54,942 nucleotides of DNA from Bacteroidia bacterium (GTDB taxonomy: Bacteria > Bacteroidota > Bacteroidia > J057 > JAIXKT01): assembly GCA_026932145.1 (NCBI GenBank), contig JAIXKT010000007.1, forward strand, positions 58,754 through 113,695, written 5' to 3'. Below the pieces are notes generated by a model. The model was not told where the DNA came from. It did no database searches and worked only from the letters and a program-made list of their open reading frames with translations. Made by a program: the position numbers and the translations under genes. Shown here one piece after another: positions 1 to 9,056 of the stretch; position 1 is the first letter of the stretch; every line of letters starts with the position of its first letter.

Positions 1-113
1 AAAAAAACTCCCCAAAAAATCAAAATTTATTTTGAACGGGAGAAAATTTGGGCTTTTTTAAAAATTTAGAGGTTATGCAACGCGCTCTTTATTTATAAAA
101 TAACTCTTACTGA

Positions 114-1517
114 TTATAGGTGTATTGGTCTGTTTCCGGTTGCTGCTAAAGCGGCTTCTTTGACGGCTTCTGTAAACGTTGGATGCGCATGAGAGAAAAT
201 AGCGAGGTCTTCGGCAGAGGCTCTGAACTCTAATGCGACAACGGCTTCGGCAATAATATCTGCACTGCGCGGCCCGATAATATGAACACCTAACAACTCA
301 TCAGTATGTTGATGTGCCAAAATTTTCACAAAACCATCTAAATCCATACTTGCGCGGGAACGCCCCAAAGCCCGAAAAGGAAAACTTCCTTTTTTATAGG
401 GAGTTCCTGTCTCTTTAAGTTCTTCTTCGGTATAACCTACACCGGAGACCTCCGGCCAAGTGTAAACCACTGCTGGAATATTCCGATAGTTTATATGCGG
501 ATGCTGGCCGGCAAAATGTTCCGCTACAAAAACACCTTCTTCCGAAGCTTTATGTGCCAACATCATTCCGGGAATCACATCCCCAATGGCATAAACTCCG
601 GCAACGTTTGTCTGTAAATGCTCATCCACAATTACACGACCTCGTTTGTCTAAGTTTACGCCTATTTTTTCTAAGCCAAGATTCTCAGTATAGGGCTTCC
701 TTCCGGTAGAAACAATACAATAATCGCCGGAAAGTTCTATTGCATTGCCGGTTTCTCTGGAAACAGCTTGTAAAACTACGGCATCACCGTTATTTTGCAC
801 TTGCTTGACTTCATGGCTCAGATAAAATGAAAAACCAAGTTGTTTTTCTAATACCTTTTTGGTTTCTTTACCCAATTCGCGGTCCATCCCGGCAATAATT
901 GCGTCTAAATATTCTATAACGGTAACTTTTGCTCCTAAACGTGCATACACAGACCCCATTTCTAAGCCGATAACTCCTCCGCCGATAACCAACAGATGTT
1001 TGGGAATCTCCGTTAAATTTAATGCTTCTGTGGAGGTTATGATTCTCTTTTTGTCAATAGTAACCCCCGGTATGGAAGCCGGTTTAGAACCGGTAGCTAT
1101 CACAATGCGCGGTGCTTGGATAACCTTTTGCCCATCAGAAGTTTGGACAGATAAGGTATTTGAAGTTTCAAAAGTTCCATGTCCGTTATAAACATCTATT
1201 TTGTTTTTCTTCATCAGAAATTGGATTCCGGCTACCGTTTGCTTCACTACGTCATCTTTTCGTTTAATCATTTGGGTTAAATCTATCCGGAGGTTATCTA
1301 ATCCAATTCCGTGCGTAGCAAAGTGGTTTTTGGCATTATGATAATGTTCGGAAGAGTCTAATAATGCTTTTGAGGGGATGCAGCCTACGTTTAAGCAAGT
1401 GCCTCCAAGTGCCGCGTAACGTTCTACAATAGCTGTTTTGAATCCTAACTGCGCACAACGAATGGCACATACGTACCCGCCCGGCCCAGATCCTACCACA
1501 ATTACATCGTAATTCAT
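114..1517 (-). CDS. lpdA: Dihydrolipoyl dehydrogenase (E3)
   Basis: Flavoprotein that reoxidises dihydrolipoamide with NAD+, the E3 subunit of 2-oxoacid dehydrogenase complexes or the glycine cleavage system. The 467-residue protein opens with the FAD-binding GSGPGG loop (residues 9-14), then the redox disulfide in GGTCLNVGCIPSK (Cys41, Cys46), a second GGGVIG nucleotide-binding loop, and ends with the HAHPTFTEAV motif carrying the active-site His-Glu pair. Length is normal. The first upstream in-frame start would add nine residues (MGTKFSHKK); I prefer the ATG at 1517 because the family starts at M-x-YDVIVVG. A Bacteroidota promoter lies 25 nt upstream. A fused E1 gene at 52802-54808 could supply its complex. 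Confidence 0.97.
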   Translation of the reverse strand: MNYDVIVVGSGPGGYVCAIRCAQLGFKTAIVERYAALGGTCLNVGCIPSKALLDSSEHYHNAKNHFATHGIGLDNLRIDLTQMIKRKDDVVKQTVAGIQFLMKKNKIDVYNGHGTFETSNTLSVQTSDGQKVIQAPRIVIATGSKPASIPGVTIDKKRIITSTEALNLTEIPKHLLVIGGGVIGLEMGSVYARLGAKVTVIEYLDAIIAGMDRELGKETKKVLEKQLGFSFYLSHEVKQVQNNGDAVVLQAVSRETGNAIELSGDYCIVSTGRKPYTENLGLEKIGVNLDKRGRVIVDEHLQTNVAGVYAIGDVIPGMMLAHKASEEGVFVAEHFAGQHPHINYRNIPAVVYTWPEVSGVGYTEEELKETGTPYKKGSFPFRALGRSRASMDLDGFVKILAHQHTDELLGVHIIGPRSADIIAEAVVALEFRASAEDLAIFSHAHPTFTEAVKEAALAATGNRPIHL

Positions 1518-1541
1518 CTTTTTATGGCTAAATTTTGTGCC

Positions 1542-1574
1542 CAAAACTACGTTTTTTTATCCAAACACACCAAA
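1542..1574 (-). promoter_or_regulatory. Promoter of lpdA
   Basis: On the minus strand TTTG (1574-1571) is followed after 21 nt by TAGTTTTG (1549-1542), a match to the Bacteroidota primary-sigma consensus TTTG-N19-21-TAnnTTTG. Transcription would start near 1537, giving a leader of about 20 nt before the ATG at 1517. Confidence 0.7.
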
Positions 1575-1918
1575 GAAACTTAACCTATGAGGCTTTACTC
1601 TCGTTCATAACAAACCGTATCCATCTATTGCTAATTTGTTTGTTAAATAGTATTTTTATTTCAATTTAAATAATTTATTCAATTTTTTATTCAAAAAAAT
1701 AACAAATTATGGAACCAATTATGTTATATGGGATGGAAAGCGTAATGACTAACCAGCCAACGTTAATTCCCTATTCAAAGCCAAGGCATCGGGGTATAAT
1801 TACCCACAAAATGTGATACAGAACTGTCGCAAGAATAAAACTCGCTGCCCAGTAAAAAGGAGACTTTTTATTGTATTCATCTATTTGCTAATGTTTTGGA
1901 TTTTCTTGGGAATACTGA

Positions 1919-1974
1919 TTGTAGCTCAGAAACTACACAGTTTATAATTTTGTTTTTATTATACTTTCTGGGAG
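1919..1974. repeat. Dispersed inverted-end repeat, copy 1 (short)
   Basis: Begins with TTGTAGCTCAGAAA (1919-1932) and ends with TTTTTATTATACTTTCTGGG (1953-1972), the reverse complement type of the same end. The ends match those at 37614-37684, 48559-48678, 51522-51641 and 54852 onwards; the interior differs and is shorter. It lies directly downstream of the acyltransferase stop codon. Confidence 0.6.
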
Positions 1975-1985
1975 ATAGCTGATAA

Positions 1986-2870
1986 TCAAGCTATTGGCGG
2001 TGTTAGTTTCCAGCGTTTGTGGGACCAAAGCCAGCATTCCGGTTGTTTTCGGATGTCTGCTTCTAAGAGTTGCGCAAATTGTTGAATCAGTTCTTCAGTG
2101 GTATAGTCTTGTGCATCTTTGGTCATAACTTCAAATTCAAATTGATATTTAGATCGGCTTTTTTTCCAGATGCGACAATAGAAGATAAGCATTTTGTATT
2201 CTTTTGCGAGCAATACCCCGCCGGGCAAAAAGGCAGTTGGTTGCCCAAAAAAGTTTACCCATACAGCTTTGTTCGGGTCTCCGGGAGATTGGTCGGCAAT
2301 AAAGCCGGCTAAAAAAGCCTTATCTGGGTTATCTGCAAACCACTTTTTGGTTTCATAGGTAGGGAGCAAAGCGCAATTAGATTGGCTGCGAATTTTTCGC
2401 ATCCATTTATCTATGGCCGGATTCCGAAGCGGCTTGTAAATAGCAATAAACTGTTTGTGTAACAATTTACTGGCATGTGCTAACCATTCCCAATTAGCAA
2501 AGTGCCCCATTATACCGATAGCATTTTTTCCGCTATCTAAATGGGCATTTACCGCATCAATATTTTGGTGGCCTAAGTGTTCTTGCGCCTCTTCGGCAGT
2601 TAAATAATTAGATTTCAGGACTTCTACCAATAAATCAGCAAAGTGAATATAAAACCGGCGTGCAATGTCTGCCCGCTCTGCAATTGTTTTTTCAGGAAAG
2701 CAACGCTCTAAATTAGCATAAATGACGGATTTTCGGTACTGGATTACATGAATGAACAGCCAAGCCAAAACATCAGATATTTTGTGCAACACAGGCCAAG
2801 GAAGCCGCCCAAATGTTCCTACAAATAACCGAACCAAAAGATAAACAAAATAATCAGATATTATTTTCAT
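1986..2870 (-). CDS. LpxL/HtrB-family lipid A (lysophospholipid) acyltransferase
   Basis: Inner-membrane acyltransferase of the family that adds secondary acyl chains to lipid A, or in Bacteroidota sometimes aminolipids. The 294-residue protein has an N-terminal membrane anchor (residues about 5-45) and the catalytic HX4E-type motif in GHFANWEWL (His123, Glu128), the Bacteroidota version of HX4D. An upstream in-frame start is possible, but the ATG at 2870 overlaps the rhomboid stop as ATGA, which is typical of translational coupling. It is the last gene of the run C25 peptidase - GNAT - rhomboid - acyltransferase. The exact acyl acceptor cannot be told from sequence. Confidence 0.88.
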   Translation of the reverse strand: MKIISDYFVYLLVRLFVGTFGRLPWPVLHKISDVLAWLFIHVIQYRKSVIYANLERCFPEKTIAERADIARRFYIHFADLLVEVLKSNYLTAEEAQEHLGHQNIDAVNAHLDSGKNAIGIMGHFANWEWLAHASKLLHKQFIAIYKPLRNPAIDKWMRKIRSQSNCALLPTYETKKWFADNPDKAFLAGFIADQSPGDPNKAVWVNFFGQPTAFLPGGVLLAKEYKMLIFYCRIWKKSRSKYQFEFEVMTKDAQDYTTEELIQQFAQLLEADIRKQPECWLWSHKRWKLTPPIA

Positions 2871-3466
2871 ATAAGCGAAAATAGTGCATTCGGAAACCAA
2901 ATCCAAGTGAGTATTAAGCCGGTGAGTGCTCCCCAAAGATGGGCATCATGGTTAATAGGACGCGGGTCATTTTTGGCCGCAAAAAATGAATATATTAAAT
3001 AAAGCACCCCAAACAACCACGCTGGAGCTGGAAATATGTATAAATAAATTTTCTGAAACGGATTTAACGCGATAAAACTGAATATCACCGCACTAACAGC
3101 CCCAGATGCCCCCAAACTGCGGTATTCAGGGCGATTCCTATACCGAATTAAAGATGGTATATCGCTGATTATCAACCCAAGTACATATAACAAGAGAAAC
3201 CGAACTGACCCTAAAAATACTGCTTCTAACAGAAAGGCAGCAAAATAGTAGGTAATCATATTCAGAATAAGATGTAATAACCCTGCATGAACTAACCCGC
3301 TGGTTATGATTGTGTAATATTTCTTTTTTCGAAAAAAATAATATGGATGCAGGATAAATTGCTGATACACTCTATTATCAACATACAAAGCATAAAGGCT
3401 TGTAACTAAGGTTATTAAGAATATAAAACTGGCTATTGGAGCCGCATGAATGGGTAGAAAGTTCAT
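2867..3466 (-). CDS. Rhomboid-family intramembrane serine protease (active-site residues present)
   Basis: A 199-residue polytopic membrane protein. Rhomboid hallmarks are all present: HLILN (His65, Asn69) in the second membrane segment, the catalytic Ser121 in GASGA, and the catalytic His176 in DAHLWGA. About six hydrophobic segments cover the sequence. It overlaps both neighbours by ATGA (GNAT upstream, acyltransferase downstream). Substrates are unknown. Contrast with the second rhomboid at 24289-25176, which lacks the His. Confidence 0.9.
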   Translation of the reverse strand: MNFLPIHAAPIASFIFLITLVTSLYALYVDNRVYQQFILHPYYFFRKKKYYTIITSGLVHAGLLHLILNMITYYFAAFLLEAVFLGSVRFLLLYVLGLIISDIPSLIRYRNRPEYRSLGASGAVSAVIFSFIALNPFQKIYLYIFPAPAWLFGVLYLIYSFFAAKNDPRPINHDAHLWGALTGLILTWIWFPNALFSLI

Positions 3467-3882
3467 CTGCGGGTAAATATCATCTTAAAATGCGGAATTT
3501 TAGCTTCATAGAATTCGCTTCCGACTGCTTCAAAGCCCAAACGGGAATAAAATCCCAGTGCGTTGCTTTGTGCATGTAAATAGATAATATTTTGCTCCGG
3601 AATTTCATTGATAACGTGCTGCACGATAGCTGCGCCTATTTTCTTTCCGCGATAAGGTATTAATACGGCACAGCGTTCTATTTTGGCATAACCTTGTTTC
3701 GTAAGCCGCCAACGGGCACAAGCTACGGCATGGCCGTCAAGCCAAAAACCATAATGTTTACATACCTCCTCAAATTCATCATACTCTAAGGATTCCGGAA
3801 CACCTTGTTCTACCACAAAGACTTCCCGCCGAATGTGGTATAACTCGGCTAACTGCTCGGAAGAAACGGCCTGCAAAATCAT
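3463..3882 (-). CDS. GNAT-family N-acetyltransferase
   Basis: A 139-residue single GNAT domain. The early part (RREVFVVEQGVPESLEYDEF) is the signature of ElaA/YjcF-like GNATs, and the acetyl-CoA loop is YRGKKIGAAIV, followed by ALGFYSRLGFEAVG. Substrate is unknown. Its stop overlaps the rhomboid start by ATGA, and it starts 7 bp after the C25 peptidase gene, so it should be co-transcribed. Confidence 0.88.
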   Translation of the reverse strand: MILQAVSSEQLAELYHIRREVFVVEQGVPESLEYDEFEEVCKHYGFWLDGHAVACARWRLTKQGYAKIERCAVLIPYRGKKIGAAIVQHVINEIPEQNIIYLHAQSNALGFYSRLGFEAVGSEFYEAKIPHFKMIFTRR

Positions 3883-3889
3883 CTTAAAC

Positions 3890-6800
3890 TCAACGTATAA
3901 TTACCATTTTCCCCCAACCGTTATCGAAAAACTTTTTGGTTTTATCATTATTCATTTTCAATTGGACTTCGTTAGGCATCCGAATTAAGGTACGATAGAG
4001 GTAAACGCCATTAGCCAATCTATCCCCAAATTCATCTGTACCGTCCCATGAATAATTGGTCATCGTGTTTCCAATACGAAGTTCTCCAAGACTTTTTAGG
4101 TCAATTTCTTTGACATATTTCCCTGATATGGTAAATATCTGAATTTTAAAGACTTCTGGAAGTAGGCTTCCTGTAAGGGTATAGACAAACTTAGTTGAAG
4201 TTGAAAATGGGTTTGGATAGTTAAAGATATTTGTGATGGTACTTTCGTTGATTACTTTAAAGGATATTTGGTAGCGGAGTTTTTCGCCGGATAAATTTTT
4301 GCGTACATCAAAGCCTTGTGCTTCTAAGACATAATCGCCATTAGGGAGTGGCCCTGGTCTGAATATCACTTGGGCACGGTTTTCGGGCATCGTTGCCGGA
4401 ACGAATACCATTCTTCCATCTCCAAAAAACACACGTTTTGCCGGTGTAGGGTCTTCTTTGGATTTAAAAAATACTTCTATGGCCGTAGTGTCTGTTAAAG
4501 CTAAATATTTGTTTTCATCGTTTACATCCATTGTAATTGTGGCTATTGGGGAGACAATATCTCCGTCTGTAATATGCCGTCCGTCAAATGTTACGTCTAA
4601 AATAGGGTTAATAACATCCGGCAGTACTTGGAATTTTTGGTAGTAAACATTATTAAACAAATATTGCTCCGGCTGCTGCCTATCCGGGTTGATAGTAACA
4701 ATTAAGGTATTTTCACCTACAAGCCCAGAAGAGGAGAAAGAATATCGAAAGGAATATTCTTTCTGTGCACGCAGGGAGTCCATGAAATATTCTGCCAGTA
4801 AAACTTCTGTTCTATCTGCTTTTCTCACAACATAACGCACTAAGAGGCTATCCATGTGTAGGTTAGATATATTTCTGGCAGTCAGTTGAATATGCATACT
4901 ATCTCCTTCTTCAACAGTGGTGCTATAGAATTGGAAGTTAGTTTTGGGATCTAAAACGGCTTCGGGAACAGCGGAATACAAGATATGCCAGTGTTTTAGC
5001 TGTGGGGCAGTTCGGTAGAGAGAGTCGGATACATCGGCACGCAGGCGTAGTTGTGGATACATTGCAGGCGATATTAAACTTAAATCGTGGCTACCTCTGG
5101 GTAAATTTTCCAAGAGTTTATCTTCCTGCCCGTTTCTTTGTACTCCCCAAACGGACACTTTGGTTTGGTCGCTTACACCTTGTTCTTGAGCGTCCCAGTT
5201 CCAGATAAGCTCATCCCAAACGATTCCCGGCCCAATAAGCGGGCTTTTAATAATTCCGGTAGCGGTGTTAGAATACATGGTGTAACGCAGTTCTATTTTG
5301 TAATTGCGATTAAAATCATAGGCTTCAACGGCTGCTCCCATAGGTGCGCCTTTTTGCCCTACAATGCCAAACCATACATTATCAGGAACATTTCGGATGG
5401 TGTTTGAGACTCCTACACCATTTAAGGCTGCAAATAGTGCTTGTGAATACTGTGGAACACGTGGATTCCCGACCCCCAACATCACAATATAGTCTCCTTG
5501 ATTCATAGTGTTCAAGATATTCACAAATGCGTTCATTTGTTCCGGAATTCTGGCTAATTCACAATTGTAGATGTTAAAGTCATATAGTTTAGGTTTCAGG
5601 GTATTTTTGTCAAAAATCTGATATATGATTCCGGCACTAATACCCGCTGCATTTTGGGTGTTTACCATAGAGCTACCGTTCAGGTAATAGTCATAGCTAT
5701 TAAAGCCGGGTGCTTGGTTCATAGATATTTGGATATTAGACTTGATGGGGTCAAAAGCCCATTCGCGCTGGTCTTTATCCATAAAGATACCGGAGGTGAT
5801 ATTTTTTTCAAAAAACTGCGGGGGTTTAGATTGTGCCCAGCCGTCATGTGGGATGTTTTTGATATACTTAAATGATGAGTAAGCCCATTGAGCCTGTGGG
5901 TCGTCAGCTAAACGAACTCTCCAGTAATAAACTGTGCTGTCTATCAACGTAAAAGGAACAAACCAACTTCCTTGTATGGCTGTACCACTCACAACGGGAG
6001 AACGGCTCAAACGAGGGGAGGTAAACTCAATAACGGTATCTATTTCAAAAAGATAGTTTACTAAATTTGGGGTTACTCCGTAGGTAGATGCAACCAGTGA
6101 AACCGTATCTCGGTTTATAACAGCAAATTCGATTGGGAATAAGCAGTATGGGATATTTGCCGGAACACTTTTTTCAACCATTACCCGGTTATTGGTTTCA
6201 TCGCTTTCTGGAATGGTATCTAAAGCATCTACAAATATGTCAAATTGGTTGATGCCGGCAGATTCCATTCCGGGATTTTTTACCCGAATAGATAATGTAT
6301 CCCAAAAATGAGTTGCCGTAAAAGGGTGCTTTCCATGATCAACCCACGACCCGCTGCCGGTTAGCTGCCGAATAGATACCATAAAAGTATCATCTACAAT
6401 TGTGCCTTTATTCTGAACGATTACATTAACCGTAAATGAATCTACTTGGGTAGAGATATTATCCGGAGAAAAGTAGATACTTGCCGGAGTAATAGCGAGA
6501 TCAGGCATTTTGGGAACAGCAATGCGCATAGCTGGATCTCCTTGTAGATTAATCTGCATGGCATGGTTCAAATACAGTTGATTAGTATTAGGTTGCGTTC
6601 CTATAAACTGATGAATAGTTGCTTGCATCTGAGTACCGATAGCTCGACCTATGGAATCTCTATAAGCAGCTTTGTAAAACTCTTCTGTATGCTGCCCTAA
6701 TGGGCCAATGTATCCAGTTGATGAAGAGGATATGTAGGCAATAGCTCCCTTCGCAGGAGTTAATAAAAAATCTTCCCCAAAAGAACGATATATGCTACTT

Positions 6801-8785
6801 GCAAAATCACCTGAATAACAGCCATTTGCAATAATAACCGGGTATTTTTTATGGTTATTATAAACCTGAACGGGTTCTAACTGAACGTCAAAAATGTTAC
6901 TGGTAGAGTGGCCAAAAAATGTTATTTGCACAACTCCGGAGTCTATCAAAGACCGAACGTCTAAGTCATTTCCGATAACGACATTTGATGTCTTTTGGCT
7001 ATAGAAGATGCTGCCTCCCAGAGGCTGAGATTCAAATATGGGTTCAAATCTTCCTTCCAGAAAAGACCGAATAGATTGTTGCTCTCCGTCTCCTTTACCG
7101 CCGCCTAAGTGTAATCCTTGTTTTTTCCAAATATCAAAAGGTGCGTGTTCATATTCTATCATTTTATTTAGAAAAGATAGACCCTCTTCGTCATTCCGAA
7201 CATTCATACGGCCAATTGGAATAATCGGGGTATAGTCTTTCTGGTCCGGGTTAAACTTACATACATACATGATGTCGCTGGCAGGGAAACCATAAGTAGG
7301 AACAAGGTTGTTTGCTCCCGATTCACGTTGAAAAAAAAGACCTTTTCCCCATAAAAAGAAAAATTTTGGTTTAGTCTGCCAACGGGTAGCGGCTGCATAA
7401 CAAAAACGTTTGATAGCCAATGCGGTTGTTGAACCATAGCCAAACTCATCGTAGATTTCATCTACATAAACTATTTTTGTAGATAACCGATTAACGGTGT
7501 TGGTATCTCGGTAAGTAGCATAGGATTCGGCAGATTGCTTTAGGCTTCTGTGGGTAATGATAACAAACTCTGCGCCTGCTGAGTTTGCTAAATTTGCTAA
7601 TGAAGGGTCTTGAATAAGAGGACTCTGGATACTTGAGCCATCTGTTACCCAATATTCTGCGGAAGTTCCGGTTGTTTTGGGAACAATCACATGTAAATCC
7701 GAACCATTAATAGTTCCTTTTGCCCGAATTCCGTTCGTAACGTCATAAACGAACCCTGAATCTGGGTCGTTATGACCAATATTTTCAAATATAAAGTATG
7801 AATTTGTGCTCAGTTGATCCCATAAAAAGCTGAACACCTTGTCGCTATTAAACTTAAACTGCCGTTGATATTCTATTTGTACCCAACATATCAAGTTGTT
7901 GTCGGTAGTTGTGGATGAGGCTCCGGAAGTAAAGGTTACATTTGTAGCAGGCGTTATGTCAGAAGCATTTGCAGACAGCGAGAACGTATTGATTGTAATT
8001 CTATTATAGGAAAAAGTTTGTTGTGCTGTTCCTGCCTTAATGGTTAAGCTGTGTGGCGTATCAGAGAGCCCAAATATGCGGGCAAGAATCGTTGGAGAAG
8101 CCGAATTTGGCACAATGTAAGGTGTAGGCACTGTGCTAACAAACGATTGACCAATATTATACCCCGTATAACCCTCGCCGGTGATATAATCAGAATTACC
8201 ATAATAGTCGGTTGCTCCACCGGATATTATAGACCCGCCACCTCTTTGGTAATAAGAAGTATTGTATTCCAATAAAGCGCGGTGCTTAAATGAAGGCTGA
8301 ACTGTCAGTGAGGCATAGTTAGTATTGAGATAATTCTGCATACGCAAGCCGGGTAAGTTATCCCAAGTTAAAAAATAAGCACTCGTATCCGTAAATATAG
8401 AATGATAAATATTGGGCTGCTGGCCTGCATCTTGAAGCCCCGTTTGCGGATGACGGTATAATAAGCTGTCTATAAATCCGTTATTTTTTCGGCCAAAAAA
8501 CTCAAAAAAATCACTTCCGTCAAATTCCGTTACATTTCCTGAATTTGACACAAAAATAGGCACTTCTACACCTCGATAAATCAGATGTAGATGCACCGGA
8601 TTCACCCCCGATAGATTAACATCAGAAGCAGTTACTCTGTATATCCCATCTTTCCAAACAAGTAATTTCTTGTAGGTTAATCCCGGATTATACCACTGAT
8701 TCCCAATATTATAAGTCTGAGAAATGCCGCTTAATGAAATTAGATATAATACTAAAAATCCCAAAAACGACCGTAAATGAGCCAT
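3890..8785 (-). CDS. Very large C25 (gingipain-family) cysteine peptidase, PorU-like
   Basis: A 1631-residue exported protein. Residues 1-23 (MAHLRSFLGFLVLYLISLSG) are a signal peptide; the ATG at 8785 is chosen because the longer ORF start would put 18 extra residues before it. The peptidase C25 domain contains the probable catalytic dyad, His in FFGHSTSNIFD and Cys in IANGCYSGDF. It is followed by a CARDB-like beta domain (IVQNKGTIVDDTFMVSI ... IPESDETNN), further Ig-like regions and a C-terminal FlgD-like domain (NYPNPFSTSTKFVYTL ... ANGVYLYRT). PorU cleaves the C-terminal signals of type IX secretion cargo, and large PorU-like paralogues with this layout exist in Bacteroidota. Whether this is the sortase or a secreted C25 protease that is itself cargo cannot be decided here. 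Confidence 0.85.
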   Translation of the reverse strand: MAHLRSFLGFLVLYLISLSGISQTYNIGNQWYNPGLTYKKLLVWKDGIYRVTASDVNLSGVNPVHLHLIYRGVEVPIFVSNSGNVTEFDGSDFFEFFGRKNNGFIDSLLYRHPQTGLQDAGQQPNIYHSIFTDTSAYFLTWDNLPGLRMQNYLNTNYASLTVQPSFKHRALLEYNTSYYQRGGGSIISGGATDYYGNSDYITGEGYTGYNIGQSFVSTVPTPYIVPNSASPTILARIFGLSDTPHSLTIKAGTAQQTFSYNRITINTFSLSANASDITPATNVTFTSGASSTTTDNNLICWVQIEYQRQFKFNSDKVFSFLWDQLSTNSYFIFENIGHNDPDSGFVYDVTNGIRAKGTINGSDLHVIVPKTTGTSAEYWVTDGSSIQSPLIQDPSLANLANSAGAEFVIITHRSLKQSAESYATYRDTNTVNRLSTKIVYVDEIYDEFGYGSTTALAIKRFCYAAATRWQTKPKFFFLWGKGLFFQRESGANNLVPTYGFPASDIMYVCKFNPDQKDYTPIIPIGRMNVRNDEEGLSFLNKMIEYEHAPFDIWKKQGLHLGGGKGDGEQQSIRSFLEGRFEPIFESQPLGGSIFYSQKTSNVVIGNDLDVRSLIDSGVVQITFFGHSTSNIFDVQLEPVQVYNNHKKYPVIIANGCYSGDFASSIYRSFGEDFLLTPAKGAIAYISSSSTGYIGPLGQHTEEFYKAAYRDSIGRAIGTQMQATIHQFIGTQPNTNQLYLNHAMQINLQGDPAMRIAVPKMPDLAITPASIYFSPDNISTQVDSFTVNVIVQNKGTIVDDTFMVSIRQLTGSGSWVDHGKHPFTATHFWDTLSIRVKNPGMESAGINQFDIFVDALDTIPESDETNNRVMVEKSVPANIPYCLFPIEFAVINRDTVSLVASTYGVTPNLVNYLFEIDTVIEFTSPRLSRSPVVSGTAIQGSWFVPFTLIDSTVYYWRVRLADDPQAQWAYSSFKYIKNIPHDGWAQSKPPQFFEKNITSGIFMDKDQREWAFDPIKSNIQISMNQAPGFNSYDYYLNGSSMVNTQNAAGISAGIIYQIFDKNTLKPKLYDFNIYNCELARIPEQMNAFVNILNTMNQGDYIVMLGVGNPRVPQYSQALFAALNGVGVSNTIRNVPDNVWFGIVGQKGAPMGAAVEAYDFNRNYKIELRYTMYSNTATGIIKSPLIGPGIVWDELIWNWDAQEQGVSDQTKVSVWGVQRNGQEDKLLENLPRGSHDLSLISPAMYPQLRLRADVSDSLYRTAPQLKHWHILYSAVPEAVLDPKTNFQFYSTTVEEGDSMHIQLTARNISNLHMDSLLVRYVVRKADRTEVLLAEYFMDSLRAQKEYSFRYSFSSSGLVGENTLIVTINPDRQQPEQYLFNNVYYQKFQVLPDVINPILDVTFDGRHITDGDIVSPIATITMDVNDENKYLALTDTTAIEVFFKSKEDPTPAKRVFFGDGRMVFVPATMPENRAQVIFRPGPLPNGDYVLEAQGFDVRKNLSGEKLRYQISFKVINESTITNIFNYPNPFSTSTKFVYTLTGSLLPEVFKIQIFTISGKYVKEIDLKSLGELRIGNTMTNYSWDGTDEFGDRLANGVYLYRTLIRMPNEVQLKMNNDKTKKFFDNGWGKMVIIR

Positions 8786-8872
8786 TTGTAAATAACAAGT
8801 TTGTAGGACGTAAAAATACAACTTTTCTGTTATCCTCATGCTACTATACTTCTGTTAGAGGTAGATATTTCT

Positions 8873-8966
8873 TACTTTTGCAGCGATATTTACCTATTGC
8901 GTGCCGGATATTGCCAAAGGCAGAGAATTTTTAGCACTACCGCTCAATCGAAGAACCGAAGTTTAA
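8873..8966 (+). pseudogene. Possible truncated gene start at the island edge
   Basis: TACTTTTG (8873-8880) fits the -7 box on the plus strand, with only a weak -33 (TTCTG). Twenty nt later a GTG (8901) opens 21 codons reading VPDIAKGREFLALPLNRRTE and one more Val, stopping at 8964-8966. The stop falls inside GTTTAAC, the outer motif of the hairpin at 8961-9056. It could be the 5' remnant of a gene cut by insertion of the accessory block, or chance; I do not recognise the peptide. Confidence 0.25.
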
Positions 8967-9056
8967 CTTTAGCAAAAAGTTTCATACGAAGCACTTCACC
9001 CGCTCTCTTGCAAAACCGTTTGTTGGTGGCTGTGCTGTGTAGGCGTTTAGTTAGAA
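8961..9056. other. Imperfect palindrome with attC-like ends at the left edge of the accessory block
   Basis: Read on the minus strand, TTCTAAC (9056-9050) overlaps the stop codon of the gene ending at 9051, and GTTTAAC lies at 8961-8967 on plus (GTTAAAC on minus, fitting the attC rule GTTRRRY). Between them, AGCACTTCACCC (8990-9001) and GGTGGCTGTGCT (9025-9036) are imperfect inverted repeats (5 outer base pairs perfect, 8 of 12 overall). This resembles the architecture of an integron cassette attC site, but the outer arms pair poorly, so it may just be a transcription-terminating or repeat hairpin. Confidence 0.35.

Larger units (their letters stand above)
1518..1985. other. Intergenic spacer between lpdA and the acyltransferase
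   Basis: AT-rich spacer of about 470 bp holding the lpdA promoter and, at 1919-1974, a member of the dispersed inverted-end repeat family. On the minus strand 1887-1771 there is an open 38-codon stretch reading as a hydrophobic peptide (QIDEYNKKSPFYWAAS at its start) with no ATG, GTG or TTG. It may be a decayed small membrane protein gene but I cannot support it as a gene. No RNA gene seen. Confidence 0.5.

Noticed and set aside
1-113. TCAAAAT/ATTTTGA inverted repeat after lpdA
   Set aside because: Seven-bp AT-only stem with a 2-nt loop; too weak to call a terminator.
859-1191. Plus-strand 110-codon frame antisense to lpdA
   Set aside because: Lies wholly inside lpdA, has no family resemblance and no promoter; a shadow of the real frame. 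The many other antisense frames inside ileS, the C25 gene, dsbD and others were dropped for the same reason.
1771-1887. Hydrophobic 38-codon minus-strand frame in the lpdA spacer
   Set aside because: No start codon in frame and no recognisable relative; kept only as a remark on the spacer.
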